NCBI RefSeq assembly: GCF_010093025.1
Contig: NZ_CP048114.1
Location: 4,340,001 to 4,404,000 of the forward strand
DNA: 64,000 bases
Reading direction: 5' to 3'
Source: Edaphobacter sp. 12200R-103
GTDB taxonomy: Bacteria > Acidobacteriota > Terriglobia > Terriglobales > Acidobacteriaceae
Positions 63,519 through 64,000 of this stretch are shown here, piece by piece; within the stretch, counting starts at the first letter, position 1, and every line of letters starts with the position of its first letter. Made by a program: the position numbers and the translations under genes. Below the pieces are notes generated by a model, which searched no databases, was not told the DNA's origin, and worked only from the letters and a program-made list of their open reading frames with translations.

Positions 63519-63953
63519 ATGACGATCACCCGTTTCTCGGATCTGGCCCTGCGCCTTCTGATGTATCTCGGCAGTCGAGCCGAGCCCATGAAGGCCACGG
63601 TCACGGTCCGGGAGGCGGCTGAACTCTTCAACGTTCCCTACACTCACCTGGTCAAGGTGGCCCATCAGCTGGGCCAGCAGGGATTTCTCATTACCGCCAA
63701 AGGCGCCGGCGGTGGGCTACGGCTTGCGCGTTCAGCCGACTCCATACGCCTCGGCGAAATCCTGCGCATTTCAGAACCGTCTGATGCGGTAGTCGACTGC
63801 GTCAGCCAGCCCTGTCCTCTTGCCGGGGCATGCCTGCTGAAGGGCGCGCTGGACAGCGCCTATGCTGCCTTTCTCGATACGCTCGACCGATACACCCTGG
63901 CCGAGGTAGCACGCACACCGCGCCTCCAGAAGCTGGTCTCTATCAAAGTCTGA
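63519..63953 (+). CDS. nsrR: Rrf2-family NO-sensing repressor NsrR
   Basis: The protein has 144 residues. The winged helix begins ITRFSDLALRLLMYLGSRAE, with recognition region FNVPYTHLVKVAHQLGQQGF. Cluster-binding cysteines C94, C99 and C105 lie in DCVSQPCPLAGACLLKGAL, as in NsrR. It is expected to bind the palindrome at 62227-62251 and be displaced by nitric oxide. It is the second gene of the hmp operon and thus autoregulated. Confidence 0.93.
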   Translation: MTITRFSDLALRLLMYLGSRAEPMKATVTVREAAELFNVPYTHLVKVAHQLGQQGFLITAKGAGGGLRLARSADSIRLGEILRISEPSDAVVDCVSQPCPLAGACLLKGALDSAYAAFLDTLDRYTLAEVARTPRLQKLVSIKV

Positions 63954-63976
63954 TGGCTCTAACAATTAGAGCCATC
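63952..63976 (+). terminator. hairpin at the end of the hmp-nsrR operon
   Basis: GATGGCTCTAA (63952-63962) pairs perfectly with TTAGAGCCATC (63966-63976) around a CAA loop; the nsrR stop lies in the stem. No long T-run follows, so termination efficiency is uncertain. Confidence 0.6.
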
Positions 63977-64000
63977 CTCATTCAGATGTAATCTTTCGAT

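Overview
The window looks like a chromosomal segment of a soil Acidobacteriota of the class Terriglobia (Granulicella/Terriglobus/Edaphobacter type). This is inferred from gene content: a VWFA-related acidobacterial secreted protein, a surface protein with Ig-like repeats and a glycine-rich C-terminal membrane segment, Tat-exported esterase, beta-helix and cupin proteins, a DUF1080 protein, an mdtABC-type RND operon and many moderately GC-rich genes. No identification was run.

Layout: (1) 1-5040 holds the end of a surface protein and two Tat-exported carbohydrate/ester-acting enzymes. (2) 5100-6900 is a graveyard of gene fragments: beta-helix, amidohydrolase, mandelate-racemase-like enolase, SDR, glycosidase tail, DJ-1/PfpI and quinol-monooxygenase pieces. 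It looks like a decayed sugar-acid/polysaccharide catabolic locus. (3) 6940-16168 is a 9.2-kb genomic island bounded by a 69-bp direct repeat of the 3' part of tRNA-Phe. No integrase remains. It carries two divergent five-gene operons. The leftward one encodes a membrane protein, a winged-helix regulator, UppS, CreD and a second membrane protein, with repeated 17-bp palindromes at its starts. The rightward one encodes TetR, a membrane-anchored START-like protein, a methyltransferase-DCC fusion, an SRPBCC protein and a TIGR01777 epimerase, with paired TetR operators. This island is the best candidate here for an undescribed system, probably acting on the envelope, isoprenoids or lipids. (4) 16118-23249: intact tRNA-Phe, an exported adenosine-deaminase-like enzyme, an esterase, a PLP decarboxylase and an alpha-glucan phosphorylase. 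(5) 23250-31251: a leftward mdtA-mdtB-mdtC type efflux operon.

(6) 31367-41290: a HAD-UbiA fusion, a 7-bp minisatellite, and pheS and pheT separated by five unrelated genes; pheT lacks the usual tRNA-binding domain. (7) 41505-50870: secreted proteins, a ZapB-like/ZapA pair, a PaiB-like protein, a probable 6S RNA, an Lgt-like membrane protein, RluD-type pseudouridine synthase and a VWA protein. (8) 50876-57913: a two-component system, bestrophin, a tandem universal stress protein, adenosine deaminase with an amino acid permease, and a 51-residue basic protein. (9) 57957-64000: UvrD/PcrA helicase with an acidic insert, a small secreted protein, a LOG-family protein, and flavohemoglobin hmp followed by nsrR with a clear NsrR operator. 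A dispersed 35-60-bp repeat family lies in intergenic regions and once inside the helicase gene.
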